Shown: piece after piece, positions 24,061 to 33,366 of the stretch | Layout: every line of letters starts with the position of its first letter | Position numbering within the stretch: position 1 is the stretch's first letter | Assembly: GCF_003112515.1 (NCBI RefSeq) | Contig: NZ_BEVZ01000006.1 | Location: 186,001-250,000 of the forward strand | Reading direction: 5' to 3' | Source: Streptomyces fragilis | Lineage (GTDB): Bacteria > Actinomycetota > Actinomycetes > Streptomycetales > Streptomycetaceae | DNA: 64,000 nucleotides | Notes under the pieces: model-generated | The model's input: the letters and a program-made list of their open reading frames with translations, nothing else | Told to the model about the DNA's origin: nothing | Database searches by the model: none | Program-made: the position numbers and the translations under genes

Positions 24061-25506
24061 GTGACTGTCAACGACGACTCGTTCACCAACTGGAAGAACC
24101 GCGAGGAGATCGCGGAGTCGATGATCCCGATCATCGGGAAGCTGCACCGGGAGCGGGACGTCACGGTCCTGGTCCACAGCCGCTCCCTGGTGAACAAGTC
24201 GGTCATCAGCATCCTCAAGACCCACCGCTTCGCCCGGCAGATCGTCGGCGGGGAGCTGTCGGTCGTCGAGACGATGCCCTTCCTGCAGGCCCTCACCACG
24301 CTGGACCTCGGCCCCTCTCAGATCGACATCGGCATGCTGGCCGTGGCCCACAAGGCCGACGACCGCGGGCTGTCGGTCGAGGAGTTCACCGCCGAGGCGG
24401 TCGCCGGCGCCACCGGCGCCAACAAGATCGAGCGCCGCGAGGGCCGCGACGTGGTCCTCTACGGCTTCGGCCGGATCGGCCGCCTGCTGGCGCGCCTGCT
24501 CATCGAGAAGGCCGGCTCGGGCAACGGCCTGCGCCTGAAGGCGATCGTGGTCCGCGACGGCGGTGGCGGTGACCTGGTCAAGCGCGCCTCGCTGCTGCGC
24601 CGCGACTCCATCCACGGCCAGTTCCAGGGCACCATCACGGTGGACGAGGAGAACAACCGGATCGTGGCCAACGGCCACACGATCCAGGTCATCTACTCCG
24701 ACTCCCCCGAGTCGGTGGACTACACCGAGTACGGCATCAAGAACGCCATCCTGATCGACAACACCGGCAAGTGGCGCGACCGCGAGGGCCTGTCCAAGCA
24801 CCTGCGCCCCGGCATCGACAAGGTCGTGCTGACCGCTCCGGGCAAGGGCGACGTCCCGAACATCGTCCACGGCGTCAACCACGACATGATCAAGCCGGAC
24901 GAGAACGTCATCTCCTGCGCCTCCTGCACGACCAACGCGATCGTGCCGCCGCTGAAGGCGATGGAGGACGAGTACGGCGTCCTGCGCGGTCACGTGGAGA
25001 CCATCCACTCGTTCACCAACGACCAGAACCTGCTGGACAACTACCACAAGGGCGACCGCCGCGGCCGCTCCGCGCCGCTGAACATGGTCATCACCGAGAC
25101 CGGCGCCGCCTCCGCCGTGGCGAAGGCGCTGCCCGACCTCCGGGCGACCATCACCGGCAGCTCGATCCGCGTCCCCACCCCGGACGTGTCGATCGCCATC
25201 CTCAACCTGCAGCTGAAGCGCGAGACCACCCGCGCCGAGGTCCTCGAGTACCTGCGCGAGGTGTCGCTGACCTCGCCGCTGAAGCGCCAGATCGACTTCA
25301 TCAGCGCCCCCGACGCGGTCTCCAGCGACTTCATCGGCTCGCGTCACGCCTCGATCGTCGACGCCGGCGCCACCAAGGTCGAGGGCGACAACGCCATCCT
25401 CTACCTGTGGTACGACAACGAGTTCGGCTACTCGTGCCAGGTGGTCCGTGTGGTGCAGCACGTCTCCGGCGTGGAGTACCCGACCTACCCGGCCCCGGCG
25501 GCCTGA
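24061..25506 (+). CDS. gap: Glyceraldehyde-3-phosphate dehydrogenase, long (481-residue) type
   Basis: 481 residues. An N-terminal extension of about 130 residues (rich in charged helices) precedes a full GAPDH: NAD-binding GFGRIGRLLARLL, then ASCTTNAIVPPLK with catalytic Cys289, HSFTNDQNLLDNYH, and the C-terminal WYDNEFGYSCQVV. Streptomyces carry this long form besides the standard 330-residue enzyme. The reaction interconverts glyceraldehyde-3-phosphate and 1,3-bisphosphoglycerate; the extension's role is unknown. The GTG at 24061 has no strong Shine-Dalgarno sequence. Codon use is strikingly biased to C, as in highly expressed genes. A perfect 20-bp hairpin follows, so it is transcribed alone. 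Confidence 0.92.
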   Translation: MTVNDDSFTNWKNREEIAESMIPIIGKLHRERDVTVLVHSRSLVNKSVISILKTHRFARQIVGGELSVVETMPFLQALTTLDLGPSQIDIGMLAVAHKADDRGLSVEEFTAEAVAGATGANKIERREGRDVVLYGFGRIGRLLARLLIEKAGSGNGLRLKAIVVRDGGGGDLVKRASLLRRDSIHGQFQGTITVDEENNRIVANGHTIQVIYSDSPESVDYTEYGIKNAILIDNTGKWRDREGLSKHLRPGIDKVVLTAPGKGDVPNIVHGVNHDMIKPDENVISCASCTTNAIVPPLKAMEDEYGVLRGHVETIHSFTNDQNLLDNYHKGDRRGRSAPLNMVITETGAASAVAKALPDLRATITGSSIRVPTPDVSIAILNLQLKRETTRAEVLEYLREVSLTSPLKRQIDFISAPDAVSSDFIGSRHASIVDAGATKVEGDNAILYLWYDNEFGYSCQVVRVVQHVSGVEYPTYPAPAA

Positions 25507-25526
25507 CCGGCCCGCCACCGGCCGCG

Positions 25527-25571
25527 GACGGGTGTGCCCCGGCGACATCGCGTCGCCGGGGCACACCCGTC
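25527..25571 (+). terminator. Strong terminator after gap
   Basis: GACGGGTGTGCCCCGGCGAC (25527-25546) pairs perfectly over 20 bp with 25552-25571 around a five-base loop, 21 bases after the stop. Confidence 0.85.
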
Positions 25572-25715
25572 TCCCGTGACGGCGGCACGGCACCGACGGG
25601 CCGGTCGAGGACCGGGGTCCGGTCTCGCGATGCGGGGCGGGCCGCGGTGGAACATCCTGGAAGCGGCCGGGCGCCCAGCCGGGCGTCGTCGAGGGACGGG
25701 ACGGGAGCGAGGCCG

Positions 25716-27287
25716 ATGAGCGAGGGCGCCCGCGGCGACGCCGCGCCACTGCGCTGTCTGGTGACGGGTGCGACGGGGTACATCGGCGGCCGCCTGGTCC
25801 CCGAGCTGCTGGCCGCCGGGCACCGGGTGCGCTGTCTGGCCCGCTCCCCCGGCAAGCTCCGCGACCATCCCTGGGCGGGTGAGGCCGAGGTGGTCCGGGG
25901 CGACGTCACCGATCCGCAGTCCACGGCGGAGGCCATGCGGGACGTCGACGTGGCGTACTACCTGGTCCACGCGCTGGGGACCGGTTCCGGCTTCGAGGAG
26001 ACCGACCGGCGGGCCGCGCGGATCTTCGGCGAGCGGGCGCGTGCCGCGGGGGTCCGCCGGATCGTCTACCTCGGCGGCCTCACTCCCGCCGGGGTGCCCG
26101 TGGAGGAGCTGTCGCCGCACCTGCGCTCGCGTACCGAGGTGGGCCGCGTCCTGCTGGAGTCGGGCGTGCCGACGGCCGTGCTGCGCGCCGCCGTCATCAT
26201 CGGCTCCGGCTCGGCCTCCTTCGAGATGCTGCGCTACCTCACCGAGCGGCTGCCGGTGATGGTCACCCCGAGCTGGGTGCGGACCCGCATCCAGCCGGTC
26301 GCCGTCCGCGACGTGCTGCGGTGGCTGGTGGGCTGCGCGCGGCTCCCCGCGGACGTCAACCGCGCCTTCGACATCGGCGGGCCCGACATCCTGACCTACC
26401 GGGACATGATGCGCGGCTACGCGGAGGTGGCGGGCCTGCCGCACCGGGTGATCGTCCCGGTGCCGGTGCTCACGCCCCGTCTGTCCAGCCACTGGGTCGG
26501 CCTGGTCACGCCGGTGCCCGCCTCGATCGCCAAGCCGCTAACCGAGTCGCTGCGGCACGAGGTGGTGTGCCGCGAGCGCGACATCACCCGGTACCTGCCG
26601 GACCCCCCGGGCGGTCCGCTGAGCTTCGAGCAGGCCGTGCGGCTCGCGCTGCGCAACGTCCGCGAGGCGCGGGTGGACACCCGCTGGTCGAACGCCGCGG
26701 TGCCGGGCGCCCCGAGCGACCCGCTGCCGACCGACCCGGACTGGGCCGGCGGCAGCCTGTACACGGACCGGCGGGAGCGGGCCGTGGACGCTTCCCCCGA
26801 GGCGCTGTGGCGGGTGATCGAGGGCATCGGCGGCGAGAACGGCTGGTACTCCTTCCCGCTCGCCTGGTCCGTGCGCGGGCTGCTGGACCGGCTGGCGGGC
26901 GGCGTGGGTCTGCGCCGTGGCCGCCGCGACGCGACGCGGCTGCGGGCCGGCGACTCGCTCGACTTCTGGCGGGTGGAGGAGATCGACCGGGGCCGGCTGC
27001 TGCGGCTGCGCGCCGAGATGCGCCTGCCCGGGCTGGCCTGGCTGGAGCTGTACGCGGACGCCGGCCCGGACGGCCGGACCCGTTACCGGCAGCGGGCCCT
27101 CTTCCACCCGCACGGGCTGCTGGGCCACGCCTACTGGTGGGCGGTGTCGCCGTTCCACGCCGTGGTGTTCGGCGGCATGGCCCGCAACATCGCCCGGGCG
27201 GCCGAACGCGGCGGAACGGCCCCGCGAGCCGGCCTCGCACGACGCCCACGGCGCGGCCGCCCGGCCCGGCGAGCACGGCGGGACTGA
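25716..27287 (+). CDS. SDR-family oxidoreductase with C-terminal DUF2867 domain
   Basis: 523 residues. The N-terminal half is an atypical SDR Rossmann domain (GATGYIGGRLVPELLAAGH, then VRGDVTDPQS and YYLVHALG). The C-terminal half (about 340-495) is a DUF2867 SRPBCC-like domain (ENGWYSFPLAWSVRG, LRAEMRLPGLAWLELY) that in other proteins forms a hydrophobic pocket. The two-domain fusion is a known family in actinobacteria and proteobacteria, function unassigned; a role as NAD(P)-dependent reductase with ligand pocket is inference. The ATG at 25716 follows GGGAGCGAGG closely. The protein ends in a very Arg-rich tail (RRPRRGRPARRARRD) unlike the rest, which may be a read-on extension rather than a conserved part. 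Confidence 0.8.
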   Translation: MSEGARGDAAPLRCLVTGATGYIGGRLVPELLAAGHRVRCLARSPGKLRDHPWAGEAEVVRGDVTDPQSTAEAMRDVDVAYYLVHALGTGSGFEETDRRAARIFGERARAAGVRRIVYLGGLTPAGVPVEELSPHLRSRTEVGRVLLESGVPTAVLRAAVIIGSGSASFEMLRYLTERLPVMVTPSWVRTRIQPVAVRDVLRWLVGCARLPADVNRAFDIGGPDILTYRDMMRGYAEVAGLPHRVIVPVPVLTPRLSSHWVGLVTPVPASIAKPLTESLRHEVVCRERDITRYLPDPPGGPLSFEQAVRLALRNVREARVDTRWSNAAVPGAPSDPLPTDPDWAGGSLYTDRRERAVDASPEALWRVIEGIGGENGWYSFPLAWSVRGLLDRLAGGVGLRRGRRDATRLRAGDSLDFWRVEEIDRGRLLRLRAEMRLPGLAWLELYADAGPDGRTRYRQRALFHPHGLLGHAYWWAVSPFHAVVFGGMARNIARAAERGGTAPRAGLARRPRRGRPARRARRD

Positions 27288-27382
27288 TCCTGGGGCCTCG
27301 CGCCGTTCCGCGAACCGGCACCTGCCGGCCCCGGACCCGCACCGGCCCCGCACCGGTGAGGCGGGCCGGGGGGTGCGGCCGG

Positions 27383-28351
27383 TCAGTCCGTGAGGTCGGA
27401 GGGGTCGGTGTTCGCGCCGCAGAGGACCACGCAGATCCGTTCGCCCGGCTCGGGGCGGTAGCCGTGGCCGGGGTCACGCTGCGGGAGGACCGCCGCCAGC
27501 GCGGCCGCCGCGGCGTGCTCCACGGCGAGCCGCCGCTCCTCCCAGAGCAGCCTGCGGGCCTCGACGATCGCCGTGTCCGGCACCAGCACCGACCGCACGG
27601 AGTCCTCCCGGGCCGCCGCCAGGGCGTCCGCGGAGACCCTGCGCGCGCCGAGCGAGTCCGCCGCCACGGACCGGACGGGCACGTCCACCGGGCGTCCGGC
27701 CGCCAGCGCGGCGTCGAGCGCCCGGCAGTCCTGCGGCTCCACCGCCACCGTCCGCACCCCGTGCGTCCGCGCGGCCGTGGCGACGCCGGCCAGGAGGCCT
27801 CCGCCGCCGACCGAGACGACCACCGTGTCCAGGCCGGGCACCCGTTCGCGGATCTCCTCCAGCAGCGTGCCCGCGCCGGCCGCGATCAGCGGATGGTCGT
27901 ACGCGTGGGAGGCGAGCGCCCCGCTCTCCCGCGCGAACTCCTCGCAGGCGGCGGCCGCCTCGGCGTACTCGGAGCCCACCAGCCGCACCTCGGCGCCCAG
28001 TCCCCGCAGCCGGCGCACCTTGACCTCGGGCGCCGACCGGGGAAGGAAGACGGTGGCGCGGACACCCACCCGCCGGGCGGCCCACGCGCAGGCGACGCCC
28101 GCGTTGCCGCCGGAGGCGATGGTCACCCCGGCTTCGGGCAGCGAGCCCTGCTCACGGTGCGCCTCGACGAAGTTGAGCGCGCCGCGCGCCTTGAAGCTGC
28201 CGGTGAACTGCAGGAACTCCAGGGCGAGATGGACCTGGAACCCGTCGAACGCCCCCGCCTCGACCGGTGCCACCGTCACCGGCCGGACGCCCCCGGCGAT
28301 CCGGTCGCGGGCGGACTTCACGTCGCTGTACGCGAGCGATGCGTGCTGCAC
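27383..28351 (-). CDS. Threonine/serine dehydratase-like PLP enzyme
   Basis: 322 residues of fold-type II PLP enzyme. FTGSFKARGA carries the Schiff-base Lys54; ASGGNAGVA is the substrate loop; SVGGGGLLAG is the phosphate-binding glycine loop. The layout (LEFLQFTGSFKARGA, then CGANTDPSDL at the end) matches serine/threonine dehydratases without the regulatory ACT domain of biosynthetic IlvA. It should convert threonine or serine to the 2-oxo acid plus ammonia. GTG at 28351 has AGGAGG about 9 bases upstream. It follows the PLP decarboxylase gene on the same strand after 44 bases, so the two PLP enzymes are likely co-transcribed. Confidence 0.85.
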   Translation of the reverse strand: MQHASLAYSDVKSARDRIAGGVRPVTVAPVEAGAFDGFQVHLALEFLQFTGSFKARGALNFVEAHREQGSLPEAGVTIASGGNAGVACAWAARRVGVRATVFLPRSAPEVKVRRLRGLGAEVRLVGSEYAEAAAACEEFARESGALASHAYDHPLIAAGAGTLLEEIRERVPGLDTVVVSVGGGGLLAGVATAARTHGVRTVAVEPQDCRALDAALAAGRPVDVPVRSVAADSLGARRVSADALAAAREDSVRSVLVPDTAIVEARRLLWEERRLAVEHAAAAALAAVLPQRDPGHGYRPEPGERICVVLCGANTDPSDLTD

Positions 28352-28395
28352 CTTCGGCTCCTCCTTGCGGGCGGCAGGCTGTTCGCCCGAGCATC

Positions 28396-29853
28396 TCAGA
28401 GCCGGTAGAGCCGACCGATCACCTCCGGCAGCAGCCGTTCCGCGAGAGCCGGGGGCATCGCCTGGAGGACCGCCAGCACGGGGGCCGTCCGCTCGGGGAG
28501 GGCTCCGTCCTCACCGACCCCCGCCACCGCGAGCGCGAGGGCGACTTCCTCCTCCCCGAGCGCCTCGGGGTCCAGCGCGGCCGCGACGGCGGCGACCTCG
28601 CGGTCCACGACGGCCGGGCCCGCCGCCCGTGCCCGGGCGGCCGCCTTCTCCAGCTCGGCGAGCAGTTCCCGCAGGCGGTCCTCGCCGGCGGCGGCCGCCG
28701 TGACCGTCAGGTGCAGGTTGGCCGGTGAGGAGCCGCGGGCGGGCTGGGGCTGGAGGTACCAGCCGGCCGTCCTCATCTCGTCGGCCAGGACGAACACGTC
28801 CAGCGCCGGGTCCGCGGAGGCGACGGCGAGCAGGGAGGCGCGGGGCCGCCCCAGCACGCGCAGTCCGTCGACCGCCGTGATCCCCTCCGCGAGGCGGACC
28901 GTCGCCGCGTGGACGCGGCGGGCCAGCTCGACGTACCCGTCGGTCCCGATGTGCTCGAGCACCGCCCAGGCGCCGGCCAGCGGCGCGGCCGATCGGGTGC
29001 CCTGCAATGTGGGGTTGACGACGGGGTAACCCGGCCATCCGGCTTGGGCGAACCAGCCGTGCCGCCTGAGGCCGGCGTCGCGGAAGAGGAGGACCGAGGC
29101 GCCCTTGGGCGTGTACCCGTACTTGTGCAGGTCCGCGGAGATCGAGGTGACGCCGGGGACGGACAGGTCGAAGGGCGGCAGGTCGGGGGCGTCCGGCGCG
29201 AGGCGCAGGTGGCCGAGGTACCAGCCGCCGATGCAGGCGTCGACGTGGCAGAGCACGCCGCGCGCGGCGGCCGCGGCCGCGACGTCGGCGACCGGGTCGA
29301 TCACCCCGTGCGGGTAGGACGGCGCGGAGACGACCACCAGCGCGGTGCGGTCGGTGATCGCCGCGGCCATGTCCTCGGCCCGGACCTCGCAGGTCTGCGG
29401 GTCGACCGGCACCTCGACGACCGTGAGCCCGAAGAGGTGGGCCGCCTTGTGGAAGGCGGCGTGGGCGGTCGCGGGCAGCAGCAGTTCGGCGCCCTCCCGC
29501 AGGCCCCGTGTCCTGCGGGCGTGTTCCCGCGCCGTCAGCACGGCGAGCAGGCAGCTCTCGGTACCGCCGCTGGTGAACACGCCGGCGGTGCGGGCATCGC
29601 CGCCGAGCAGCCGGGCCGCGCGGCCGGTCACCTCGTTCTCCAGCGTGACGACGCTGGGGAACACCGTCATGTCCAGGCCGTTGACCCCCGCCACCCGGGT
29701 CTGGGCGGCGAGGGCCAGGTCCTCCGCCCCGTCCAGTCCGGAGTCGTAGACGTAGGCCATGGTCCGTCCGCCGCGGACCGGCAGGTCGGCGGCGCGCAGG
29801 GCGTCGAGGCGGGCGAGGATCTCGGCCGGGGTCCGGCCTGGAAGTTCTGGCAT
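28396..29853 (-). CDS. PLP-dependent group II decarboxylase / S1P-lyase-like enzyme
   Basis: 485 residues, fold-type I PLP enzyme. FTSGGTESCLLAVL is the cofactor phosphate loop, HVDACIGGWYL holds the PLP-pyridine Asp205, and SADLHKYGYTPKGAS carries the Schiff-base Lys244 with the preceding His243. The DLHKYG motif and the WPGYPVVNPTLQGTRS block are closest to sphingosine-1-phosphate lyase and related bacterial decarboxylases. Residues after about 420 form a helical tail. Substrate not predictable (amino acid decarboxylation or phospho-amino-alcohol cleavage). The ATG at 29853 has only a weak TAGG upstream. A repeat-rich block separates it from the ABC exporter gene. Confidence 0.82.
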   Translation of the reverse strand: MPELPGRTPAEILARLDALRAADLPVRGGRTMAYVYDSGLDGAEDLALAAQTRVAGVNGLDMTVFPSVVTLENEVTGRAARLLGGDARTAGVFTSGGTESCLLAVLTAREHARRTRGLREGAELLLPATAHAAFHKAAHLFGLTVVEVPVDPQTCEVRAEDMAAAITDRTALVVVSAPSYPHGVIDPVADVAAAAAARGVLCHVDACIGGWYLGHLRLAPDAPDLPPFDLSVPGVTSISADLHKYGYTPKGASVLLFRDAGLRRHGWFAQAGWPGYPVVNPTLQGTRSAAPLAGAWAVLEHIGTDGYVELARRVHAATVRLAEGITAVDGLRVLGRPRASLLAVASADPALDVFVLADEMRTAGWYLQPQPARGSSPANLHLTVTAAAAGEDRLRELLAELEKAAARARAAGPAVVDREVAAVAAALDPEALGEEEVALALAVAGVGEDGALPERTAPVLAVLQAMPPALAERLLPEVIGRLYRL

Positions 29854-29904
29854 GCGCGCAACCTAGAACAGCCAGGTGACGCCGGACCAGACCCCCGACG
29901 GCCA

Positions 29905-29961
29905 CCGCACCCCCGGACGTCCGCCGCACCCCCGGACGTCCGCCGCACCGCCGGACGTGCG
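29905..29961. repeat. Three 19-bp tandem repeats with hairpin potential
   Basis: CCGCACCCCCGGACGTCCG occurs at 29905-29923 and 29924-29942, with a third unit CCGCACCGCCGGACGTGCG at 29943-29961. The third unit folds with following bases (CCGCACCGCC against GGCGGTGCGG, eight-base loop) and the next stretch can pair with unit two, so the block may also serve as the terminator of the ABC exporter gene. Confidence 0.75.
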
Positions 29962-29996
29962 GCGGTGCGGCGGTGCGGGGGTGCGGCGGGCGCCGC

Positions 29997-31844
29997 TCAG
30001 ACCGGGTTGCCGGCCCGGACCGGGTCGTCGTCCTCCAGGAACCCTCCGGACTGGTGCTCCCACAGCTTGGCGTAGACCCCGTCCGCGGCGAGCAGTTCGT
30101 GGTGGGCTCCCTGCTCGATGATCCGCCCCCGGTCGAGGACCACCAGGCGGTCCATGCCGGCCACCGTGCTGAGCCGGTGCGCCACCACCAGTGCGGTGCG
30201 CCCCTCCATGAGCCGCCACAGCGCCTCCTGGATGAGGATCTCGCTCTCCGAGTCGAGGGCGCTGGTCGCCTCGTCCAGCAGCAGGACCGGCGCGTCGCGC
30301 AGGATGGCCCGGGCGAGCGCGACCCGCTGCCGCTGTCCGCCGGAGAGTTTGACGCCCCGTTCCCCGACCATCGTCTCGAAGCCCTCCGGCAGCGCGTCGG
30401 CGAACTCGGTGACGTGCGCCGCCTCCGCGGCGCGGCGGATCTCCGCGTCGCTGGCCCCCGGCCGGGCGAAGGCGATGTTCTCCTTGAGGGTGCGGTGGAA
30501 CATCGCCGGCTCCTGCGGCACGTAGGCGATCATGCTGCGGAGGTCGGCCTGGCGGAGCCTGCTGATGTCCTGACCGCCGATCAGGATGCGTCCGCCGTCG
30601 ATGTCGGTCATCCGCAGCAGCAGCCGGGTGAGCGTGGTCTTGCCGCCGCCGGAGCGGCCGACCAGGCCGATCTTCGCCCCGCTGGGCACCGTGAGGTCGA
30701 GACCGTCGAAGAGCGGACTGCCGCCCCCGTGGGCGAAGGTCACCCGCTCGAAGCGGATGTCGGCGCCGTCCGGGCGCAGCGGCTCGGGCTCCGGCGGATC
30801 GAGCACGGTGGGGGGCTCCAGCAGCAGTTCGGTGAACTGGGCGGCCTCCGTCATCGAGCTCTCCAGACGGCGGTAGATCTGGTTGAACTCGAACATGATC
30901 CGGGTCGCGTTGGTGTAGTAGGTGAAGGCGACGACGACCGCCTCCACACTGTGCGTCCCGCCGCCGAGCGAGACCGCGAGCAGCAGCCCCAGCAGGTTGG
31001 TCAGCACGGACATGGGGGCGATCAGCGTGTCGATGCGCAGGTTGCCGTAGTCCCAGGACCGCAGGGTGAGCCGGCGTGACTCGACGACCCGGGAACGGTG
31101 CTCGGCGGCCTCCCGCCGCTCGGCGGCGAAGGCGCGGACGGTCTCCATGTTCATCAGGCTGTCGGCCACGTGACCGGAGACCCGGGCGATGGCCTCCTCC
31201 CGCCGGGCGACGAGCCTCTGCCGTCGCCTGATGAGCGGGACCACGCAGAACGCGGTGACCGTGATCATCGTCAGCAGGCCGACGACGAGCAGCGGGTCGT
31301 AGTTCCACAGGATGACGGAGCCGAAGGCGAGCGGCACGAAGCTGCCCATGATGTTGAAGGTCAGGGTGTCGGCGAACTCCTCGAAGCGGGTGGCGAAGCT
31401 GAGGACCCGTTTGGTGAGCGAGCCGGCGAAGTTGTCGTGGAAGAAGGCCGAGTCCTTGGCGTAGAGCTCGTCCATCCCGACGACGTAGAGGTGCTCGATG
31501 CCGTAGGCGTCGAGGCGGTTCAGGCAGTGCAGGCCCAGGCGCCACAGCGCCTCGGCGAACAGCAGCACGCCGGCGAACCCGAGGACGTAGGGGAGCGCCG
31601 CGCCGAAGGTCCCCGGGCCGCCCGGGTCCTTCTCGCCGGCGACGTGGCCGATCAGCTTGGCGACGATCAGCGGCGCGACGTAGTAGAGGCCGATGTTGCC
31701 CAGCGCGGGGAGCAGCAGGGCGGGGACGGTGAAGCGGCGGAGCCGGGCGAGTTCCCGGCCGTAGTGTCGGAGGGCGAGGAGTACGGGGCCCTTGCGCGGG
31801 CCCTCGCGTTTCTCGGGTTGGTCAGGTTTCTCAGGCGAGTCCAT
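29997..31844 (-). CDS. ABC exporter half-transporter (TMD-NBD fusion)
   Basis: 615 residues. An N-terminal transmembrane domain (six segments, about 30-330) is fused to an ATPase domain. The ATPase has Walker A GLVGRSGGGKTTL, Q-loop VPQEPAMFH, signature LSGGQ, Walker B VLLLDEATSALD, and the H-loop in VVAHRLST. This is the type IV exporter architecture of MsbA/LmrA-like lipid or drug pumps, working as a homodimer or with another half. No partner half-transporter is adjacent, so homodimer is likely. The gene is divergent from a YihY-type membrane protein. The ATG at 31844 has only a weak site; a slightly longer N-terminus is possible. Confidence 0.9.
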   Translation of the reverse strand: MDSPEKPDQPEKREGPRKGPVLLALRHYGRELARLRRFTVPALLLPALGNIGLYYVAPLIVAKLIGHVAGEKDPGGPGTFGAALPYVLGFAGVLLFAEALWRLGLHCLNRLDAYGIEHLYVVGMDELYAKDSAFFHDNFAGSLTKRVLSFATRFEEFADTLTFNIMGSFVPLAFGSVILWNYDPLLVVGLLTMITVTAFCVVPLIRRRQRLVARREEAIARVSGHVADSLMNMETVRAFAAERREAAEHRSRVVESRRLTLRSWDYGNLRIDTLIAPMSVLTNLLGLLLAVSLGGGTHSVEAVVVAFTYYTNATRIMFEFNQIYRRLESSMTEAAQFTELLLEPPTVLDPPEPEPLRPDGADIRFERVTFAHGGGSPLFDGLDLTVPSGAKIGLVGRSGGGKTTLTRLLLRMTDIDGGRILIGGQDISRLRQADLRSMIAYVPQEPAMFHRTLKENIAFARPGASDAEIRRAAEAAHVTEFADALPEGFETMVGERGVKLSGGQRQRVALARAILRDAPVLLLDEATSALDSESEILIQEALWRLMEGRTALVVAHRLSTVAGMDRLVVLDRGRIIEQGAHHELLAADGVYAKLWEHQSGGFLEDDDPVRAGNPV

Positions 31845-32123
31845 GTGTGTGCGCCTAGTGTCGTGGTGCGCCGGGCCGGACATTTGGGGAGAACCCGGGA
31901 GGGGAAGTCTTCCGTGCCCCGCTCCGGCCCGTCCAAGAGTTTTTTTCGGCCGCGCAAGGCGTCCGGGGCCGGGCGCGCGCACGGCGCCGGACGCGCCGTC
32001 GTGGGCCACCGCGGCGGTCCGGGCGGGCATCCTCAGACGCCGCCGAAGCGAACCGCGTCCCCTACACGGAGGTATGGGCACAACCCTGTGCGTATCCGCG
32101 AGCGCGCAGGATACCCGGCGTGC

Positions 32124-33239
32124 ATGGCGAAAATGCATCTTCCAGGAAGCGGCGACCACGGCGACGGCGACGACGACCGCGGTGGGCGTCCGGTCGGGCC
32201 GGACGGGACGGACGGGGCGGACCGTTCCCGTCACGGCGGGGACGCCGGGGCGGAGTCCTACGGCCCCTCCCCCGCGGTGGAGCGCAACGCCCCCGACAGC
32301 CCGACCCAGCTGCCGAAGCCCCGCTGGGGCAAGATCTTCAAGGGCGCACTCAAGGAGTTCAAGGACGACGAACTCACCGACCGCGCGGCGGCACTGACGT
32401 ACTACGCGGTCCTCTCACTCTTCCCCGCGCTGCTGGTCCTGGTCTCCCTGCTGGGGATCATGGGCAGGAGCGCGACCGACAGGGTGATGGACAACATCAC
32501 CAAGCTGGCCCCCGGCCCGGCCCGGGACGTCCTCACCAAGGCCGTGGAACAGCTCCAGGACAACGCCGGGGTCGGCTCCCTCATGGCGATCGTGGGTCTG
32601 GTCCTGGCGGTCTGGTCGGCCTCCGGCTATGTCGCGGGCTTCATCCGCGCCTCCAACGCCGTCTACGACATCCCCGAGGGCCGGCCGGTGTGGAAGGTCC
32701 TGCCGGTCCGGGTCGCCATCACCCTGGTGCTCATGGTGATGACGGCGGCGAGCGCCGTCATCGTGGTCTTCACCGGCGGTCTGGCGCGGCAGGTGGGCAC
32801 GACGATCGGCATCGGCGACACCGCCCTGACGGTGTGGTCGTTCGCCAAGTGGCCGGTCCTGGTGGTCCTGGTGACCCTGATGATCGCGCTCCTCTACTGG
32901 GCGGCGCCGAACGCCAAGGTGAAGGGGTTCCGCTGGATCACCCCGGGCAGCTTCCTCGCGCTGTTCCTGTGGATCCTCGCCTCCGTCGGGTTCGCCTTCT
33001 ACGTCGCGAACTTCGCCTCGTACAACAAGACCTACGGGACCATGGCCGGTGTCGTGGTCTTCCTGATCTGGCTGTGGATCACCAACCTGGCGATCCTGCT
33101 GGGCCTGGAGTTCGACGCGGAGACGGTCCGCCAGCGGGCGATCGCGGGCGGCCACCCGCCCACCGAGGAGCCGTACACCCAGCCCCGCGACACCACGGCG
33201 TGGGACGAGGACGACCGGCGGCGCATGGAGGAGGAGTGA
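32124..33239 (+). CDS. YihY/virulence factor BrkB family membrane protein
   Basis: 371 residues. A disordered, acidic N-terminus of about 65 residues is followed by ALKEFKDDELTDRAAALTYYAVLSLFPALL, the family entry motif, and five or six hydrophobic segments. ASNAVYDIPEGRPVWKVLPVR and NKTYGTMAGVVVFLIWLWI are typical blocks. The proteins are inner-membrane, sometimes called ribonuclease BN in old annotation, which was an error; true function is unknown. The start is the ATG at 32124, with only a distant CAGGAT, so a weak start. It may share its mRNA with the CBS gene 127 bases downstream. Confidence 0.85.
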   Translation: MAKMHLPGSGDHGDGDDDRGGRPVGPDGTDGADRSRHGGDAGAESYGPSPAVERNAPDSPTQLPKPRWGKIFKGALKEFKDDELTDRAAALTYYAVLSLFPALLVLVSLLGIMGRSATDRVMDNITKLAPGPARDVLTKAVEQLQDNAGVGSLMAIVGLVLAVWSASGYVAGFIRASNAVYDIPEGRPVWKVLPVRVAITLVLMVMTAASAVIVVFTGGLARQVGTTIGIGDTALTVWSFAKWPVLVVLVTLMIALLYWAAPNAKVKGFRWITPGSFLALFLWILASVGFAFYVANFASYNKTYGTMAGVVVFLIWLWITNLAILLGLEFDAETVRQRAIAGGHPPTEEPYTQPRDTTAWDEDDRRRMEEE

Positions 33240-33366
33240 CCCGGCGTGCGCGCCGGGCACCGTCGGTGACGGTCACGGCCGAAGTCCGGAAGTCCGGTTT
33301 GTTCTGTTCGCTCCGGAAACCCGAGGAGGCGGAACCGCACACACCCTTCGAGGAGGAGTGACGACC

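Noticed and set aside
29862..30000. A CRISPR-like or phage attachment array at the 19-bp repeats
   Set aside because: Units are contiguous with no spacers and there is no integrase or tRNA nearby.
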